From assembly GCA_937928555.1 (NCBI GenBank), contig CALFWR010000048.1, positions 1-54,482 on the forward strand: 54,482 nt of DNA. The letters are read 5' to 3'. Of the stretch, positions 52,813 to 54,482 are shown in pieces; within the stretch, counting starts at the first letter, position 1; every line of letters starts with the position of its first letter. Position numbers and translations under genes: made by a program. The stretch comes from an uncultured Pirellulaceae bacterium. GTDB lineage: Bacteria > Planctomycetota > Planctomycetia > Pirellulales > Pirellulaceae. The notes under the pieces were generated by a model, which was given only the letters and a program-made list of their open reading frames with translations, was not told the DNA's origin and ran no database searches.

Positions 52813-54225
52813 ATGACCAAACCAACACACCCAATTCGCCTGCTTTTAGTCGACGACGACCAACATTTGCTGCAATCCATGGGTAGCTGGCTGAGCACTC
52901 AGGGCTTTGACGTCCAGCTGGCATCAGACATCAGCTCCGCAAAGGAACGATTGAGCGATTTGTCTTTCGAAGTTGCCCTGTTGGACCTTCGACTGGGGGA
53001 AGAAGACGGGTTTGAGCTGTTGGAATACTGTCGCAACGTTGCCCCGCAGATGATTAGCATGATCGTAACCGGCTACGCAAATGCCGACACAGGAATTGAA
53101 GCGATGCGCCGCGGCGCGGCGGATTTGCTGACCAAACCCCTGATCGATGAAGAGCTGATGATGGCGATTGAACGCGCGATGTCACAGCGAAAAGTAATCG
53201 AAGAAAACCGTGATCTAAAGAACAAATTGGATCGCAAGCTGGACAAAGGCAACATCATCGGCTCCGACATGCGGATGCAAAAGATCTTTGACATAATCGA
53301 CAACGTGGCCGACACCAAAGCCACGGTGCTGATCACCGGTGAAAGCGGTACCGGGAAATCGTTGATCGCGCGGGCGATCCATCAGCGGTCCAACCGTCGC
53401 GATCGCCCTTTCGTGGAAGTCGCCTGCGGTGCTTTGCCGGAAAACCTGCTGGAGAGCGAGCTTTTCGGCCACGTCGCGGGTTCCTTTACCGGAGCCACTG
53501 CCAACAAGGAAGGCAAATTTCAACTGGCTCATGGCGGAACGATTTTCCTTGACGAAATTGGCACCGCTTCGCCTGGCCTGCAGGTCAAACTGCTTCGCGT
53601 TCTACAGGAACTTGAGTTTGAGCAGGTTGGTGGCACCAAGACCTTCAAGACCAATGCCCGCGTCATCCTGGCAACCAATGAAGACCTTGAACAAGCGGTT
53701 GCCGAAGGTCGTTTTCGTCAGGACCTTTTCTATCGAATCAACGTCATCAATTTTGAGCTGCCCGCTCTGCGTGAACGAAGCAGCGACGTGCCGACCCTGG
53801 CGACACACTTTCTGAAAAAAATCTGTCACGAAGAAAACAAAAACATCGAGGGCTTCGATGCCGATGCCCTCGCCGCGATGAGAGACTACAACTGGCCCGG
53901 AAACGTTCGCGAGTTGCAAAACATCGTCGAACGGGCTGCCCTGCTGGGCAAAGGCCCCGAACTGGGCGTGAAAGACCTGCCGTCGCATGTCTCTGATTCG
54001 TTTGTGCCGACGACTTTCGAAGTCCCAACAGGAAAAAAGCAGACGCTCAAGGAAGCCCTCGAAGGTCCGGAGCGGATGATCATCCTGCAGGTTCTGCGAG
54101 ACAACAACTGGAATCGCAACGAAACAGCCGATCAGCTGGGTATCAACCGCACGACGCTGTACAAAAAGATGAAAAAGCTGGGACTCGACGAAGCCGAATC
54201 AACGCTGCGTCTTCAAGCCAACTAA
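52813..54225 (+). CDS. Sigma-54-dependent response regulator (NtrC/AtoC family)
   Basis: A 470-residue regulator. The receiver (about 8-120) has D14-D15-D16, phospho-acceptor D58 in ALLDLRLGEEDG and a Lys in LLTKPL. The AAA+ domain (about 150-380) has Walker A GESGTGKS, Walker B GGTIFLDEIG, and the sigma-54-contact loop as GSFTGA (G223-A228) instead of the usual GAFTGA. The C-terminal Fis-like helix-turn-helix ends the protein (WNRNETADQLGINRTTLYKKMKKLGL). It should activate sigma-54 promoters when phosphorylated. No cognate kinase is in the window. A strong hairpin follows the stop by 23 bp. Confidence 0.96.
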   Translation: MTKPTHPIRLLLVDDDQHLLQSMGSWLSTQGFDVQLASDISSAKERLSDLSFEVALLDLRLGEEDGFELLEYCRNVAPQMISMIVTGYANADTGIEAMRRGAADLLTKPLIDEELMMAIERAMSQRKVIEENRDLKNKLDRKLDKGNIIGSDMRMQKIFDIIDNVADTKATVLITGESGTGKSLIARAIHQRSNRRDRPFVEVACGALPENLLESELFGHVAGSFTGATANKEGKFQLAHGGTIFLDEIGTASPGLQVKLLRVLQELEFEQVGGTKTFKTNARVILATNEDLEQAVAEGRFRQDLFYRINVINFELPALRERSSDVPTLATHFLKKICHEENKNIEGFDADALAAMRDYNWPGNVRELQNIVERAALLGKGPELGVKDLPSHVSDSFVPTTFEVPTGKKQTLKEALEGPERMIILQVLRDNNWNRNETADQLGINRTTLYKKMKKLGLDEAESTLRLQAN

Positions 54226-54248
54226 ATTCTACTTTCGCACGTTTTGGT

Positions 54249-54310
54249 AACCCGACGCGTGAGCGAGGAAAACTCGAGGGAATTACGGTGCCTCGCTCAC
54301 GCTTCGGGTT
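54249..54310 (+). terminator. Long hairpin after the NtrC-type regulator gene
   Basis: AACCCGACGCGTGAGCGAGG (54249-54268) pairs with CCTCGCTCACGCTTCGGGTT (54291-54310), 19 of 20 positions, with a 22-nt loop. The T run after it is weak (TCGATTTCTTC). It is likely a 3' end structure. Confidence 0.75.
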
Positions 54311-54333
54311 TCGATTTCTTCAAGATTTATTAC

Positions 54334-54482
54334 CCCGAATTATTCACGAGGCGTGGGCGTCAGAATCAGTTGAGACAGTGATCCGCGACTCTGATGCGAT
54401 GAAACGATCGCTGTGGCTTTCACCTACCGAATGATTCACATTTCTTGTTGAAATTCAGTTTTCCCTTGCTCCTGTTGGCCAG
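54334..54482 (-). mobile_element. Miniature inverted-repeat element, copy 6 (cut by the window end)
   Basis: The first 149 bp of an element in the same reverse orientation as copy 5: the left end CCCGAATTATTCACGAGG is followed by the family's internal sequence up to GTTGGCCAG at the window end. The left flank is TTTAC or TTAC; the right end and its duplication are outside the window. Confidence 0.88.

Overview
The window looks like chromosomal DNA of a planctomycete, probably of the Pirellulaceae. Reasons seen in the sequence: a DUF1549/DUF1553 plus DUF1501 gene pair, a secreted protein with the planctomycete-type N-terminal LEPxxLMAAD motif, a Ser/Thr kinase next to a Sigma70_ECF-type sigma factor, a BlaI repressor with an M56 peptidase receptor fused to a TlpA-like domain, a PEP-CTERM protein, and moderate GC with many long antisense shadow frames. 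The genus is not decided by what is visible.

Layout. 1-5.6 kb: the end of a membrane protein, a lipoprotein, a cysteine desulfurase with a small Lys/Ala-tailed protein, and two secreted proteins of unknown role. 5.9-10 kb: translation cluster rpmI-rplT-pheS-pheT, without infC in front and with a PheT that lacks the EMAP/OB-fold insertion. 10-14.6 kb: a metallophosphoesterase, a membrane protein with a zinc-ribbon-like cysteine pattern, an LpxL-like acyltransferase, a bifunctional-nuclease-family protein and an S4-domain protein. 14.8-23.3 kb: a four-gene block on one strand, made of a YqiJ-like membrane protein, a 36-residue membrane microprotein, a flotillin and a 1785-residue AAA+ ATPase with a DUF3686-like N-terminus. 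23.3-30 kb: small membrane protein, PEP-CTERM protein, secreted beta-propeller, Ser/Thr kinase and ECF sigma factor. 30-34 kb: M56/TlpA fusion and its BlaI repressor, with a perfect palindrome in front. 34-42 kb: a small anchored protein, a cyclophilin-containing LEPR-type surface protein, and the DUF1549/1553-DUF1501 pair. 42-48 kb: small unknown protein, methyltransferase, glycosyltransferase, PlsC-like acyltransferase, membrane-anchored beta-propeller, DUF4259 protein. 48-54.5 kb: aspartate kinase with four ACT domains, a PYROXD2-like oxidoreductase, a NarL-type regulator with Glu in place of the phospho-acceptor Asp, and a divergent NtrC-type regulator.

The most interesting non-coding signal is a family of miniature transposon-like elements of about 187 bp. 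Seven copies lie in this window (one cut by the window end). Their ends begin CCCGGATTATTCACGA and end TCGTGAATAATCCGGG. All six complete copies are flanked by a 5-bp direct duplication (one with a single mismatch), and all the duplications fit NTNAN. A TNA core always reads as a stop codon on one strand. One insertion sits exactly on the stop codon of the S4 gene, one duplication overlaps the stop codon of the sigma factor gene, and one element of a second sequence type supplies the last ~32 codons and the stop of a beta-propeller gene. No transposase for these elements is encoded in the window.
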